Source: Brachypterus glaber (taxonomy: Eukaryota; Arthropoda; Insecta; Coleoptera; Kateretidae). From it: 64,000 nucleotides of DNA. The stretch is taken from NCBI GenBank assembly GCA_958510825.1, contig OY294050.1:6053340-6117339 (forward strand), given 5' to 3'. How positions within the stretch are numbered: position 1 is the first letter of the stretch; every line of letters begins with the position of its first letter. Made by a program: the position numbers and the translations under genes. Shown here piece after piece: positions 1 to 11,317 of the stretch. A model generated the notes under the pieces. It had not been told where the DNA came from. It saw only the letters and a list, made by a program, of their open reading frames with translations, and did no database searches.

Positions 1-295
1 TTCTTCTTCTACAGTTCCTTCATCCCGGGGAAACTTTTTATTGCCGTCTGACGGAGGCTTAACGGTGATTCCTCAAAAAGCTCTTTCCTAATTTGTGTTA
101 TAATGACTTTATTATGAAACGCAAACAAAAAATAATTATTTTAATCTTTAAATTAATAAATTAGTGATATTCTCCCTATTCTAAAATATTAAATTTTATC
201 CAGTTTTAAGAATTAATTCAAAGAAAACAGGCCAATTCTATGAAAACAAGATAATTTTCAAAAACATCGTTGGAATGAGAGCTAATTGCATAATA
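1..295. other. AT-rich stretch, nothing recognised
   Basis: No reading frame, RNA or repeat shared with the rest of the window was recognised here. Confidence 0.5.
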
Positions 296-344
296 TTAGG
301 GGTCGGTCATATCTAAACACAGAGAAAGAAAACTTCTCAGATAC

Positions 345-690
345 TTGTTGCGAGTAAAAAAAAAAATATCTTGATATATTCATATTAAACTAATTTTAAC
401 AAACTCAATATTTTGTTTTAAGTTTATTAAGCACTTGTTTCCAAATTAGTTAAGCACTATTCTTCACCATTTTTAGTATTTTTTAGAATACTAAAAATAA
501 TGATAAAAAGTACCTACTGATACTAATTTGGAAACAAGTGCTTAATGAACTTGAAACAAATTATTTAAAAATACTCAGTACAAATATCTACTTGCCTTTT
601 TTCATTTGAGTTTCTCAATACAAGAAATTTTATTATTCAAACTAAGCACTTTTACCTGATTCAAATTTTTACCTAAATGTTCAATCAAGT
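345..690 (+). repeat. Repeat family S, copy 1
   Basis: Blocks here recur in the same order at 34925-35215 and, in part, near 62610-62715. Shared landmarks are a TTGATATA..CATATTAAACTA block, an ACAAGAAATTTTATTATTCAA block and an AAGCACTTTTA block. It contains a hairpin with 29-base arms (422-450 and 522-550) that share the core CACTTGTTTCCAAATTAGT. No coding potential is seen. Confidence 0.6.
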
Positions 691-713
691 ACATTATTTG
701 ATTTAAGTTCTTC

Positions 714-1097
714 CCATATAGCACAGAATATCCCCCGGATATCCCCCTTGAAATCCCCCGGATATCCTCTCGTATATCCCAAGGATATCCCAAAAGGTAT
801 GTCCTGAGGATATACACCCCGTATATCTCAAGGATTTACGGTATGTCCTAGGGACGTCCCGGGGATGTCCTTTCGGGATATCCCTAGGATATACGGGAAA
901 AAGTCCCCAGGAAATACCCCTCGGGACGTTCCTAGGACACACGAAGGACATTTGGGATGCACGCGGTATATACGGGTTCGGAAGTCTTTCGACTTTCCGT
1001 TTAGTAACAAAAGTATATCTTGGGTAAGTCGAAAATTCCTGTTTAGTACCAAAAGTATATCCTGGGGATATACATCGTAAAACGTGTGCTATATGGG
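714..1097 (+). mobile_element. Foldback element Q1, array of GGATATCC/GGACGTCC dyads
   Basis: The unit begins with CCCATATAGCAC (714-725) and ends with its reverse complement near 1086-1097, so it has 12-bp terminal inverted repeats. The interior is packed with short dyad-symmetric motifs of the type GGATATCC, GTATATCC and GGGACGTCCC, far richer in G and C than the flanks. The same motif series occurs inverted at 42380-42591 and partly at 41848-42033. Reading frames on both strands through it are by-products of the repeat and show no known domain. Confidence 0.65.
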
Positions 1098-1540
1098 TTA
1101 ACCTGCTTGTCCAAACTTTCATGCAAGTTGATCTGAATAAAAATAAAAATAAAGTCAATTAGACTAAATTTTTCTTACGTATTTGTGTGTGCTGAAAACG
1201 AATTTGACAGTAAAAAAGCTCGCAGCTTTTTTTCAAAAAAAAAATTAGTTGTTACGTTTCCTAAATTTTTATTTTTTTTTTCTGTTTTAATGAACCTACA
1301 GGTAAATTATTTTTGGCAGCAGCATTTTAAATTATTTTGTTGTTCAACCGACCCCTAACGATATGATGAAACGCTGAAAATTATATCAATTATGAACGAT
1401 GCAACGCGTTGTTAAAATTGCCTGGATTATGTGCATTTGAATTATAATCTCAAATTTAATTCCTCCGCAAAACATTTTGACATCATTCGAATGTTTACCA
1501 CTATTGTTCTAATGCGGAAGGGGACAAGAGCATAATTATG
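1098..1540. other. AT-rich stretch, nothing recognised
   Basis: Apart from the right end of the possible composite element, I see no feature shared with other parts of the window. Confidence 0.4.
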
Positions 1541-1571
1541 TTAGTTCTATCAAATTAATCCTCATTTCTCT
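1541..1571 (+). repeat. Repeat O copy 1, left part (target of SINE insertion)
   Basis: The 27 bases from TTCTATCAAATT to ATTTCTCT match the repeat at about 3230-3256. There the sequence continues without interruption into GATTATTTC. Here it is cut by the SINE and resumes at 2876, so this is the left flank of an insertion. Confidence 0.75.
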
Positions 1572-2875
1572 TATGGGAGGATTGGTGTAGTGGTCTACCG
1601 CGTGTAGTGAAGTGGTTTTTTACTATTAAATATTTTTCTACTAATGTAGTGATGTCGAATTCTTCACTAATGTTGTGATAGTGGTATATAATTCGGTTAT
1701 AGACGAGCAGTTAATTATAACTTTTATTATAACTTACTCAGTTAGGTTGGCCATACAATCTTCTGTCATATTTAAAGTATACTCGAGCGGAGAATATACT
1801 TAACCACTTATCACTTTATTCGGGAGCGGGTATTCTAGGAGACGGCGCTTTGGAAACAGATAAAACGATTTCTTCTTAACTTAAGAATAATATATTAAAT
1901 AAATGTGAATAAATTCTTCAAGAACATGAAAGATCAATTCTTACTTCTAAGTCCTATTTCTATGCAAAGCCCTTAAATTCTAATTTCCATTATATATTAG
2001 TTTTCCATTATATACTTCTAAATTAAAACATTCTATGTTTGAAATCCCAACTATTCGCAATCATTTTTAAATCCCAATTTATTGTCCACATTTTTCTTAG
2101 TGTAAATATTAGAACTGGTTCGTATAAGTCATTCAAATTATTTTACAAAATACTTTTCAAAGTTAATTAATATTCGTCAAAATTTCTATCAGTGTTCATG
2201 CTAACAATATTTATAAGTGTCCAATTATTTTCATTTTCTAAGTTTAAAAACTATTTTTAATTCAAAAATAATTCTCAAAAATTATTTCTCACAGAAACTA
2301 CATTTTCACTTTTGACACTACTGGATACTTTTTAACTAACAAGACAAAAAACTATTCAAGAATGATCACCTCTAAAATTTGGAGCTCTATTTATTCTCTT
2401 CATAAACCCATAAATTAAAATGAGGCATATTTAGGTCACACGCGCTAATGTTTCTGGGTGTGAATTCCCCACTACCAAAGTTCAACGATTTTTACTTAGA
2501 GGGGTCCGAACAAAACCCGAAAATATCCGACGTTACTCATGCTTACTTTTAAGAATTAGATCTTATAGGCTATGTATATTAAAATAAAATTTTAAAATTA
2601 TACGGATCATAACACGCGTCTGTACATGACAAGTCTATTATCCAACAGCGTGAGTTCAATTCTCACTGCCTTTTTCAGTTAAATAATAATTTAAATTTGG
2701 CGAAGGCGTAGGTAAAGCGGACACTCCCTAAAAAAACTGGTTCGAAAGTCAGTATAAGCCGGTGGTTCCCTCTACTACTAGCCCAGACAAGTCCTGGACT
2801 TAGGGGATGCTTAATTAAGTAGAATAGTACGAGGTTAAACAAACATGTAATGTAGTGTAAACATGTAAAAATGTA
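1572..2875 (+). mobile_element. tRNA-type SINE (family F) in repeat O, split by element I
   Basis: The 8-mer ATTTCTCT at 1564-1571 is repeated at 2876-2883, and the unsplit site is visible near 3250, so everything between is an insertion. The left part (1572-1605) carries a polymerase III A-box-like TGGTGTAGTGG. After the nested element, the right part has a B-box-like GAGTTCAATTC near 2651 followed by a T run. A roughly 200-base body follows, of which 2745-2850 recurs at 30826-30920. The tail is a run of short CATGTAA-like repeats. This layout (tRNA-like head, unrelated body, simple tail, target duplication) is that of a tRNA-derived SINE. Which tRNA it derives from is not clear. Confidence 0.65.
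1606..2613 (+). mobile_element. Element I, 5'-deleted copy nested in the SINE
   Basis: From GTAGTGAAG (about 1604) to about 2330 this closely follows 55204-55915, the centre of the complete I element. The right arm (to GGATCATAAC at 2604-2613) is recognisable but diverged, and the left terminal arm is missing. The left and right SINE halves join across it at a shared CGCGT (about 1599-1603 and 2615-2619), consistent with a short target duplication. No transposase reading frame is present. Confidence 0.65.
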
Positions 2876-3115
2876 ATTTCTCTGATTATTTCGCCATTAA
2901 ATAGCATCACGTTATTTAGATAAGTAACTATTATGCCGATAGCTTAAAATTACCAAAAATACAGCTGCTTATTTTATCTAAATTTTTTTCAGGAAATAAT
3001 CTTAAAATATACCTCTGCACCTAATAATTTAAACCACCTACAAGCAGCTGTATTTTTGGCAATTTAGCTTTTAACTCAAAATTTAAGAAAATGTTTTTAA
3101 CCTAATAATCCATTA
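2876..3115 (+). repeat. Repeat O copy 1, right part
   Basis: Continues the O repeat after the SINE. It matches 3249-3475 over most of its length. It contains an inverted repeat in which AAAAATACAGCTGCTT pairs with AAGCAGCTGTATTTTT, so transcripts could fold into a stem of about 90 bases each side. Confidence 0.7.
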
Positions 3116-3224
3116 TAAAAAGCTCGAGACCGCAGGTCGAGAGATCAATTCAAACATTTTCTAAGCAAAATTAACAAAAACACTTCCAGTTTAGCCGTTT
3201 AAATCATTACGTTTAGGGATATAA
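3116..3224. other. Spacer between O copies
   Basis: Contains a short imperfect palindrome around CTCGAGACCGCAGGTCGAGAG (3122-3142). Otherwise nothing recognised. Confidence 0.4.
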
Positions 3225-3475
3225 CCTATTCTATCAAATTAATCCTCATTTCTCTGATTATTTCACGATTAAAGAGCATCTCGCTATTTAGATAAGTGAC
3301 TATTATGCCGATAGCTCAAAATTACCAAAAATACACCTGCTTGTTTTATCTAATTTTTTTTTAAGAAATAATCTTAAAATATACCCCTCCACCTAATAAT
3401 TTAAACCACCTAAACTACAAGCAGCTGTATTTTTGGTAATTTTGTTTTTAAGCAAATGTTTTTAACCTAATAAAA
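3225..3475 (+). repeat. Repeat O copy 2 (unsplit)
   Basis: Direct repeat of 1541-1571 joined to 2876-3110. It gives the empty-site sequence CATTTCTCTGATTATTTC that proves the insertion in copy 1. It carries the same CAGCTG-centred inverted repeat. Confidence 0.75.
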
Positions 3476-5200
3476 AATAAATAATTCTTGAAAATCAAGA
3501 AGTAAATGGTAGAAAGGACTAGAAAAGTCCTAAAAGTGGAAAATTAAAGCATCTTGTAGAATGTTTTGTTAAAATAAAGCGTTATAACGTAATGCTTAAT
3601 AAAAGTTTCAAAGTAGACGATGTGACATACATTTTTTTTGGCAAGTTAAAATAATAATTTTCACCTTTTAAAAACATTTCCTTACAATTATTTTTAAGAC
3701 ATTCAATGTCAAAAACTATTAAAAGCACAACAGGTATTAAAAACCACCAAACATAGCTGCTTTGATCCAACTTTTTACTAAAATAGATTTTGGGCGCAGT
3801 TTACGCAAAACTTTGCGGCAATCCGTGACATATGGTCATAATGTTGAAATATATTAAACTCGACTCGAACACGGAATGGAAATATATTTTCTTGATACAA
3901 ATGAAAATATTCAGAAATGGAAAATGATTTTCCGAAAATCAAAACATAAATTTATCTCTAATCAATAGTCGAACCGTATTTTTCTAAATCTATTATCATA
4001 TGCCAAATAAATTTTAATAGTAAGCTGTTTGATATTTATTTGATTTATTTCAGCTACACTGAGAAAAATCCGACAAATATACTATGTATTTAACATTACT
4101 GTATATATACTTGGGATTATATTTTCATTTATAGTAGAACACATAAAGATTTGTAACAAATTAAATCAGTTTCCCTAATTAGCTATTTAGGAGAGTTATT
4201 TTAAGGCTAACATAACTGAACATATTTAATAAACATCAATAAATTATATATTATATTAATAAATTGTATATTATATTATATTATATTCATAGTAAAAAGA
4301 TTAAAATTAATAAACAAATAGTTGGTCTATTCGTGAACATTAAAAATAAGTATTTAATAAATTTTATTTTTCACAATTAAAAATTTATTTACCACAAATA
4401 GGCTGTTTATTTAGTTTTTTTCGGAACATAGTCATTGGCTCAAGTCAACTAAAATTATTAATAATATTTTATTTAATTACAGTATTCTTAAAAAAATAAA
4501 GTTATTTTTGGAGATTAAACTATAATCTTGTCCGCTATTTTGCTATAATTTTTAATTGTGCTAAAGTGAGATTACACTCTGTTTCCCCATTAATGTATTT
4601 TTTTTAATCTAGTTAATAAATTTATTAAATGAAAGAATTTTATGAATCGATTAAAGAAAAACATTTACCAGGAGGGTATCGTATTTTGGGCTAAATCGCC
4701 TGCAACGATAAGATTTTACATTCTTATAGATACATAAAAAATAAACAGGCAAAATTTCAGCCCTTTTTACATCCCGGAACATACTTTAATTAATTATTTT
4801 AATTAATAATTTTGACATATGTCAATGCATGATTTGGCAACATTGCGATAGTTCAAATGTCAAGTCTCATGTTATGTCAAAATAATAACTTTGCACTTTG
4901 GGGCCCAGCGCTAAGTGTATTGTGTTGTGTTTACTGCGCTTGACTGTAAAATTAAAACATTTTGTTGTCATGTTGTTCATTTTTACGGATTTAACATGGT
5001 ATAAAATACACAATATGTAATAAGGTTGGACTTATCATGATAGTATGCATAGTTTTTCAGTGATTATCTAGTTATTTTTGTGGTATTTATACTAATATTC
5101 AATCCAAAGTTATTGTATAGTAACCTAAAGCCTGCAGTCCCATGGGACAGTGTGACCCCAGACTAGCAATTTAATGTGACTTTCAACGTCTTAAATAACT
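3476..5200. other. AT-rich stretch without recognised genes
   Basis: No supported coding sequence. CTACACTGAGAAAAAT at about 4054-4069 resembles a terminal motif seen near 10010 (inverted) and, less well, at 50349, suggesting the end of a decayed short element. The block 4800-5010 is slightly less AT-biased and has several TGTCAA/TTGACA words, but no gene structure can be supported. Confidence 0.4.
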
Positions 5201-5207
5201 TTATTAA

Positions 5208-5318
<111 letters not shown>

Positions 5319-5319
5319 G

Positions 5320-6185
5320 AAATGATAAGGGCAGAGGATAAACCTATATGCCCAAGTAAATACAAATATACATATATAGAACAGTTCGAAGTTAATTACA
5401 ATAGCTTGGTATTAATAAAATTAGTTTTAGAATAAGCACTAGCATTTTAAAATTTTAAAATTTAACACTGATAATAAAAAAATAATTAAATCGTAAAAAA
5501 AAAAAAGTCAAGAAACAAAGTCATTTGTACAGCACATTAAATCAATGAGTTTCTAAGCCATAAATCATAGCGGTTTTTAAAGGCGTTGATCGAAGGAGCT
5601 TTAACGATATTCTCTGAAAGAGAATTCCATTGGCCAAAGACTCTATTTGGCAGAAATTGTTCACCAGTAGCGGTTTTAAAATTCTCACGTGAAAGTTTGA
5701 GAGTGTGACCTCGGAGTCTCGGGTCATTTACAAGAGAAAACATGTGTTTTAAATCAACAGAAAAAGTATCGTTTAATATTCTGAAGGTATGTATCAAATC
5801 ACCACGTTGTCTTCTGGCTGTAAGGGTGGGAAGTCGAAGAGTGGCTAGACGTTGGTGATAGTCATAGTTATGTAACCCGTTAACCCATTTAGTGAGTTTA
5901 CGTTGAACGCCTTCAAGTAGTGTAACATCTCTGATAAATCTGGGGCTCCAAATGACATTATTATATTCCAATAGTGGCCTGATATATGACTTATATAAGG
6001 TAAGAAATAACTGAGCATTTGGTGCAACAAAAGATTTTTTTATTAAGTAAGAGCATGTATTAGCCTTGCGAACTATTGTGCTAATGTGTTCAGACCAGCA
6101 CAGTTTGTCATTAATTGTAACTTGTAAAAAGTCAATTTGGCTGTTAACAGGTCTTACAGTTATACCATTTAGGAGATAGCTATAG
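5320..6185 (-). pseudogene. 5'-truncated non-LTR retrotransposon (LINE), end of reverse transcriptase ORF
   Basis: On the minus strand one open frame runs from about 6180 to a stop at 5537. It has the usual order of the tail of CR1/Jockey-type ORF2 proteins. First comes a post-catalytic block with DFLQVTINDKLCWSEHI, then TLYKSYIRPLLEYNNVIWSP, then LEGVQRKLTKWVNGL, then LRLPTLTARRQRGDLIHTFR, and near the end NRVFGQWNSLSENIVKAPS. The catalytic YxDD part, the endonuclease and ORF1 are missing: similarity stops near 6185. After the stop comes a UTR of about 200 bases and then the (TAA)n tail. This is a dead-on-arrival copy from target-primed reverse transcription. The long intact frame suggests it is not very old. 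Exact clade is uncertain. Confidence 0.85.
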
Positions 6186-6189
6186 ATAC

Positions 6190-6730
6190 ATTAATTTAAT
6201 ATTGCACAGTATTTTTACTATACATTCCAAATGTTATGTTGATTGTTCAGATAAACAAAAAATATCACTTTTTTCAAGATAATAAAGCATTTAGTTTATC
6301 ATTAAATGGTGCATTGTTGTCATGTTTACGATTGTTAACGAATTTTAGAAAAATTGTTTGCTTTTTTTAACAAATAAATTTAGTTAACGGATTTTCATAA
6401 TTTTATTTATTAATTTGCACTTTTTTAAACAAAAAAATATTGTTCTTAAATAGCCCAAAACCCGCTTTTAAAACGATATCCTCCTTTGTGCATCTTAAGT
6501 AAATTTTGCAGATTTATAATTAGAGTATACTAGTTTATAGAGTAATAATAACAACTATTTACACCTTTACAGCAAACAGATACTGTGAAGGTAATTAGAA
6601 CTTTCGGAATACACGTTTGTTTGAGTTAATTATTTAATTTCCACCCGAGTCTAGCTCTATCTCTTTCTAATGATAGGAAAATGTGACCGTCCGAAGGAAA
6701 AGGTGCATGTTTTTCGACTAAAACTGAAGA
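6190..6730. other. AT-rich stretch, nothing recognised
   Basis: No coding or repeat feature supported. Confidence 0.4.
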
Positions 6731-6734
6731 AAAA

Positions 6735-7066
6735 AAGGTTTTATCCAATACATACATATAATGAGACAATTACCAGCTTTATTTTAAATAGATGAACTCA
6801 ATAATAACACCCGCGTGGCTTTTACTTTATTGAGTGGATAATTATTTATTTTACCCACTCAACTGTCACTTGTCAAATTATTTTCTTGTAAATGTCATTA
6901 AAATTTTTAATAAAAATATGAATTTCTAAGCTATTTATTGGATAAAACCTTGTATGGCACTCACGGGTAAACCGATATTGCCCTCTCGAAAATTAACCTG
7001 TTTGGCTGACGCCTTTTTTTCTCATGGGAAATATCTTTCTTTACCCACTAGTACCATAAATAACTA
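6735..7066 (+). mobile_element. Non-autonomous element A, copy 1
   Basis: Near-identical to 36603-36945 and to the reverse complement of 43509-43846. It is made of two joined inverted-repeat units. The first runs from TTTATCCAATA to TATTGGATAAA; the second from TATGGCACTC..GGTAAAC to GTTTACCC-like..AGTACCATA. In this copy the inner part of the second unit lacks the GCAGGTTAATT segment present in the other two. No reading frame is conserved. Confidence 0.8.
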
Positions 7067-7069
7067 TTA

Positions 7070-9465
7070 AAGTTAAGTACGTTACCCCTTTTCTCTTGTT
7101 GCTACTATAATTTATTTAGGTCCTTTGCAGAAATTTATTAATTATTTGACATTTACAGAAAAAACCTTCAAGTCAAACCAAGGTAATGTTTTAACTTTAA
7201 AGTCGTTTTCTCCTGGACACCCAAATTATTTCTAATTTAATGGAGCATTTACAATTCCTCTTGAAGCCTTAAAAAGTATTGTACTATATTGTATTTTAAC
7301 AAAAGTAGACGCAAAATTAAAAAACTGCACTTTTTATTCGAATGTACCTAAAAGCTCCATTTTTTGTACAATAAACCTGTACGAAATGTTTATTTTTCGG
7401 CCTTTATATTGAAACTGTTGATATTTGAATTTTAACCTCAGATTGGTTGTCAAAAATATAAATATATTACAATCGAATAAGAAATGGTGTATGATACACT
7501 GACAGAAACTTTTTGAAGGGAATATACGTAATCACCCTAAAGCCGGTATTTTTTGTGCAATAATATACTATTGTAATAATAAGTATTTCTCATTTAATGA
7601 TACCTACTATTAAAGACAGATCCAGATTGAAATGTAAAATAGGTTCTATTCAGGTTATTATAGAGAAATCTGAAATGAGCACAAGATATTCAGATTTGGG
7701 TGTAAATCAGTCACTTTATATTCAGCAGATTATCGTTAGAATTTTAATGGGTTTCTTCGGCTTAAAATGGGACTAAAAATTCTGATAACCCAAATATTAG
7801 GATAAATGTTACATTTAAAATGTATTTAGTTTGTTTGATATTTGTAAGATATATTTGTTATTTTGGTTATTATTTTAGAACATAGATAAACTGAAGTTAA
7901 AGAAATGGATGTAGGGGAAACCAGGGGAATGTCGCGTTCTGGGTAATTTCGTACTTATCAAAATAGGTTGAACTATTACATTAAAACAATACATTTTGCA
8001 AAAGTTGCTTAGAAACAGAAATTATTATTAAATCCCTAATAAAAAATAAACATAGACTGAAAAAAATATAGTTAAAAAAAAATAAAAATGGATTTTTTCA
8101 AAATTGCTCCAAAGTTTACTTTAATTTTGGTTTTAGTAAGCTCTACTACAAAATCCATCGATAAGAAATAAGTTGTTTTACTTTTAACTTAAATTTTTTT
8201 GAGGTTACCTTAACCCAAAGAAGGCTCTGGGCATAGTACGTTCCTGGACGACCCTTCTTTGAGGGACCAGTCAACTAAGACACATGTATTCGCTTATTAA
8301 ATCAAATTAATTAGTTACTGTCATAATTATTACGCTTCAGCATTCAGTACACATAATTTCAAAGGAATGTTATATCAAATTCCAGATACAATAGATGATT
8401 GCATTAACAATATGGATAGGTACATCAACGGTAATGATGTACACAAAAGGTGCACGAAACAAACAACAAAAATATATTGCTTCGTGTTGCGTAGTGCATA
8501 AATACTCTTCACAGAAAATTAGTTATTTATTAGTTATTTATTATTATTTATCGTTAAACAAAAATGAAAAATATAAAGCGAGTTGCTTTTCACCCGTGAA
8601 ACGAGCAACATGTACTTTTGGCAAGAATTAGGTAATCCGTTAATCGCGTTTAATTTTTAGCATCAAGTGTTTTAGTATAGTTATTTATTTATTTATTTGC
8701 TATCTTAGATATGCCCTGGATTCGATTTTATATATTTTATAGTGATTGTATGATGTGCAGTAAAATGACGAACATGTCATTATATTGGAGTAAGAATTGG
8801 GAATTTTATGTTTTTTAATCATTTACAATGGTGATAAATTTTGATTTGGAAGAAACTAACACGTGAAGTTTTCATACGTACAGAATTTTTTTATATACTA
8901 GCGCAGGCGCAAATATAATTACAAATTAGAAAAAACAGCCTTGTTAACAGCTAACACAACCAACAGCAAACACGAAAAGGGAAGAAGGAAAAGAAAAAGA
9001 AAAGGTCTTACAGAAGACTGGAAATTTTCTATAATCAAAACAGGAGTGGGCATGGTGCCAATCCAGACAAGAACCACTCTTGGTGAATAGAGTAACTAAG
9101 AGGGATCTGGCTAATTATCTCACTGAGAAAAGGTCAAAAAAAAGGAAGAAGAAGAAGAAAAAAAATATAAAGGTAGTTTTCCGGAATTTTATCGCTTTTA
9201 GAAAGAGTAAAAAAAGCATTCTTAGACTAATATGTATTTAAACCCTTAATGATAACGGAGAATAAAATTTATGTTTGACCAATGCGATTTTCTAGTGAAT
9301 GAGAATTTTACCTCTAAGTCTTAAGACACTCACTGCATTGAGCAGTGAGCAGTGCTCAACAATCAGATTGCAACTAGAGTCTTCCAGATCAGTTTGCCGT
9401 ATAAATACAAATGGGGCACTCTATGTGTTTAATTATCACTAGAATGGATGTCACAAAATATTTCA
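7070..9465. other. AT-rich stretch without recognised genes
   Basis: No supported gene. A 78-codon frame at 8395-8631 has no recognisable domain. Segments near 7380-7500 resemble, partly inverted, 21460-21660 (GAAACTGTTGA and CATACACAATTTT-type words), hinting at a decayed dispersed repeat. A purine-rich tract (AAAGAAGGAAAAGAAAAAG and similar) lies at 8980-9165. ATTTATTTATTTAT-type low complexity is at 8680. Confidence 0.4.
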
Positions 9466-9469
9466 TATA

Positions 9470-9897
9470 TACACGGAAAGAAATTAGTGGGCTCTGCGCT
9501 ATACATTATAAAATATTTGGTAACAGTGGCAAATTATAGTGATTTAAGCTATAGATTATAAGGGACACAATAACTAATAATGTTAAAAATAAATTGGAAA
9601 CGATTATATATATTACAGACACGATTATATTTATTACAGGCACTATTATAAATTTACAGAAATTTTATTATATTATAAAAATTATTAGCACGGACAATAA
9701 TTAAATATATTTAAGCTATAAATGCCATACTATTTGTTATATTTTATTATTCACTAAACAATTAAAGTATTTCATATAAATTTTTACACTGACTGCCATA
9801 ATTGTAAGAGAAAGCCTTGTATTTATATAATAAGCGATTATAATTTGCTTGGTATGTGTGTTATAGCGCTCCTAGCTATAATTTTTTTTTCCGTGTA
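9470..9897. mobile_element. Short TIR element with CACGGAAA ends
   Basis: ACACGGAAAGAAATT..GCGCTATA at the left (from 9470) is matched by an inverted TATAGCGC..TTTTTTCCGTGT at the right (to 9894). The arms are about 34 bases and imperfect. The interior is very AT-rich with repeated TTATATATATTACAG-type words. ACACGGAAAA ends are common among small insect elements. The superfamily is not determined. Confidence 0.5.
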
Positions 9898-10257
9898 CTC
9901 CGTAATCAAATATTTTAACTAAATTCATAAGAACAAATAGAGCCCCCAGTTAATGAAAGTCGAGACTGATTATAAGATAGACAAAAGTATAAAATCGGCT
10001 CCGATTATTTTCTCAGTGTAGAATTTATGTAGCTTAATTAATTATTATTAATATTTTGGACAAATAAAGTATTTTAATTAGTAAACTACTGTAAGCTTTG
10101 ATCATGTTGAAACTGCTATTTAGATTTATATTTGTATTGTTATTACTTTGTGATTTGTTTAATAAATTAACAAATATTTGCGGCACTAACGTACTACACA
10201 GAGAAGTAATTAATTTTGGAACATAACTGTATTTAACGAACGACTATAAACTAATTA
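9898..10257. other. AT-rich stretch
   Basis: Contains TTTTCTCAGTGTAGA at about 10009-10023, the inverse of the motif at 4055. Nothing else recognised. Confidence 0.35.
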
Positions 10258-10410
10258 TTAAATAAATACATAAATAAATAAATGAATAAGTAAATAAATT
10301 AACAAATAAATAAATAAATTAATTAATAAATAAATTAATAAATAACTTAATAAATAAATTAATAAATAAATTAATAAAAAATAAATAAACGAACAAACAA
10401 ACAAACAATA
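10258..10410. repeat. Low-complexity (AAAT)n tract
   Basis: An imperfect AAATAAAT/AATAAATT repeat followed by AACAAACAAACAAACAA. Confidence 0.9.
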
Positions 10411-10424
10411 TGTTATGATATGTA

Positions 10425-10581
10425 CACCGGGTGAGTTTTATTTATGTCCACCCCTAAAATTAACAATAATCTTCGTTTGATAATAACGGAACTTTGGTGA
10501 TATATATTTTCTTTTCTTTTTTATCGAATGAAGATTAATCTTAATTTTGGGGGAGGGGGGTCATAAATAAACCTCACCTCG
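10425..10581. mobile_element. Foldback MITE, family C copy 1 (TA target site)
   Basis: The ends are CACCGGGTGAGTTTTATTTA and, inverted, TAAATAAACCTCACCTCG. Both are flanked by TA (10423-10424 and 10582-10583), as expected of Tc1/mariner-type insertion. The arms also share an AAAATTA..TCTTCG segment. A longer copy with the same ends is at 49517-49881. No coding sequence. Confidence 0.75.
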
Positions 10582-10595
10582 TATGTCAAATAATT

Positions 10596-10821
10596 ATGAA
10601 GCTGAATCTTGCAACGTTTTTTTGCATCTAAAATTGATATAGTATGTTAAAACACCTATTTCATAACACGTTTTCAGCGTACTAGTACTTTAGAAAACTC
10701 GCCGCAAGTGGCTTGTTTTCTAAACTTGTACTCGTGCGCTAAAAAAGTATGTTATGAAACTAGTACTTTAATATACTATTTGAATTTTCGTTGCTAAAAA
10801 CGTTGCAAACTTCAGCTTCAT
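10596..10821. mobile_element. Foldback element with 8-bp target duplication, holds B hairpin
   Basis: Starts ATGAAGCTGAA and ends TTCAGCTTCAT. The whole unit is one palindrome of about 110 bases each side. AAATAATT occurs directly on both outer sides (10588-10595 and 10822-10829). The centre (about 10668-10785) is the palindromic module of family B (TTTCATAACACGTTTT..CTAGTACTTTAGAAAAC..GTTTTCTAAACTTGTAC). An 8-bp duplication is typical of hAT-type insertion, but the ends do not show a clear hAT consensus. Confidence 0.7.
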
Positions 10822-10829
10822 AAATAATT

Positions 10830-11317
10830 GATTTATTTACTTTTAACCTGTAATACTAAATTTCCCCCAAGTTATTTAAAAAGACAAACAAATTAGCAAA
10901 GAGGGTTGTCAGTGTATTTATTTTTAATGAATTATTAATAATGATTGCTGTATTTGGTAAATGTTTAATTATTTACATTATCAGCTTAAAATCACCCGAA
11001 ATGTGTCAGGCAAATAAATACATAATGATCAAGTAAGTAATTGAAAATTCCGAAACACTGGATACAAAGCCTAAGATACATACTCCCTAAGGCTAATTAA
11101 ATTCAGCTTCACCCAAAATGATTAAACTAGTCATTAAAAAAATAAATATATAATCAAGGAATAAGGTTGTATCTGCAATTGAAAAAAATCGAGTCGATCG
11201 GATTATTCGTTCTTGATGTTATCGTGACAAAAACGTGGCGGATTGGGGTTGTGAGGCATGGTACTGCCTTTCAAATCACTACGACCAATGAGATCTATTG
11301 TGAATCCCCTTTGCAAT
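10830..11317. other. AT-rich stretch; probable 3' region of the next LINE
   Basis: The segment 11185-11235 (GATCGGATTATTCGTTCTTG and a TTATCGTGACAAAA word) is shared with 38540-38575 and may be a 3' UTR segment of the retroelement fragment on the minus strand. The rest is featureless. Confidence 0.4.

Larger units (their letters stand above)
296..1358. mobile_element. Possible TIR-bounded composite element (contains S1 and Q1)
   Basis: The 12-mer TTAGGGGTCGGT at about 297-308 has its exact reverse complement at 1347-1358. Between them lie a hairpin, an S-family copy and the Q1 foldback. No target duplication was confirmed and no transposase is present, so this could be a chance pairing of short inverted repeats around unrelated elements. 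Confidence 0.35.
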
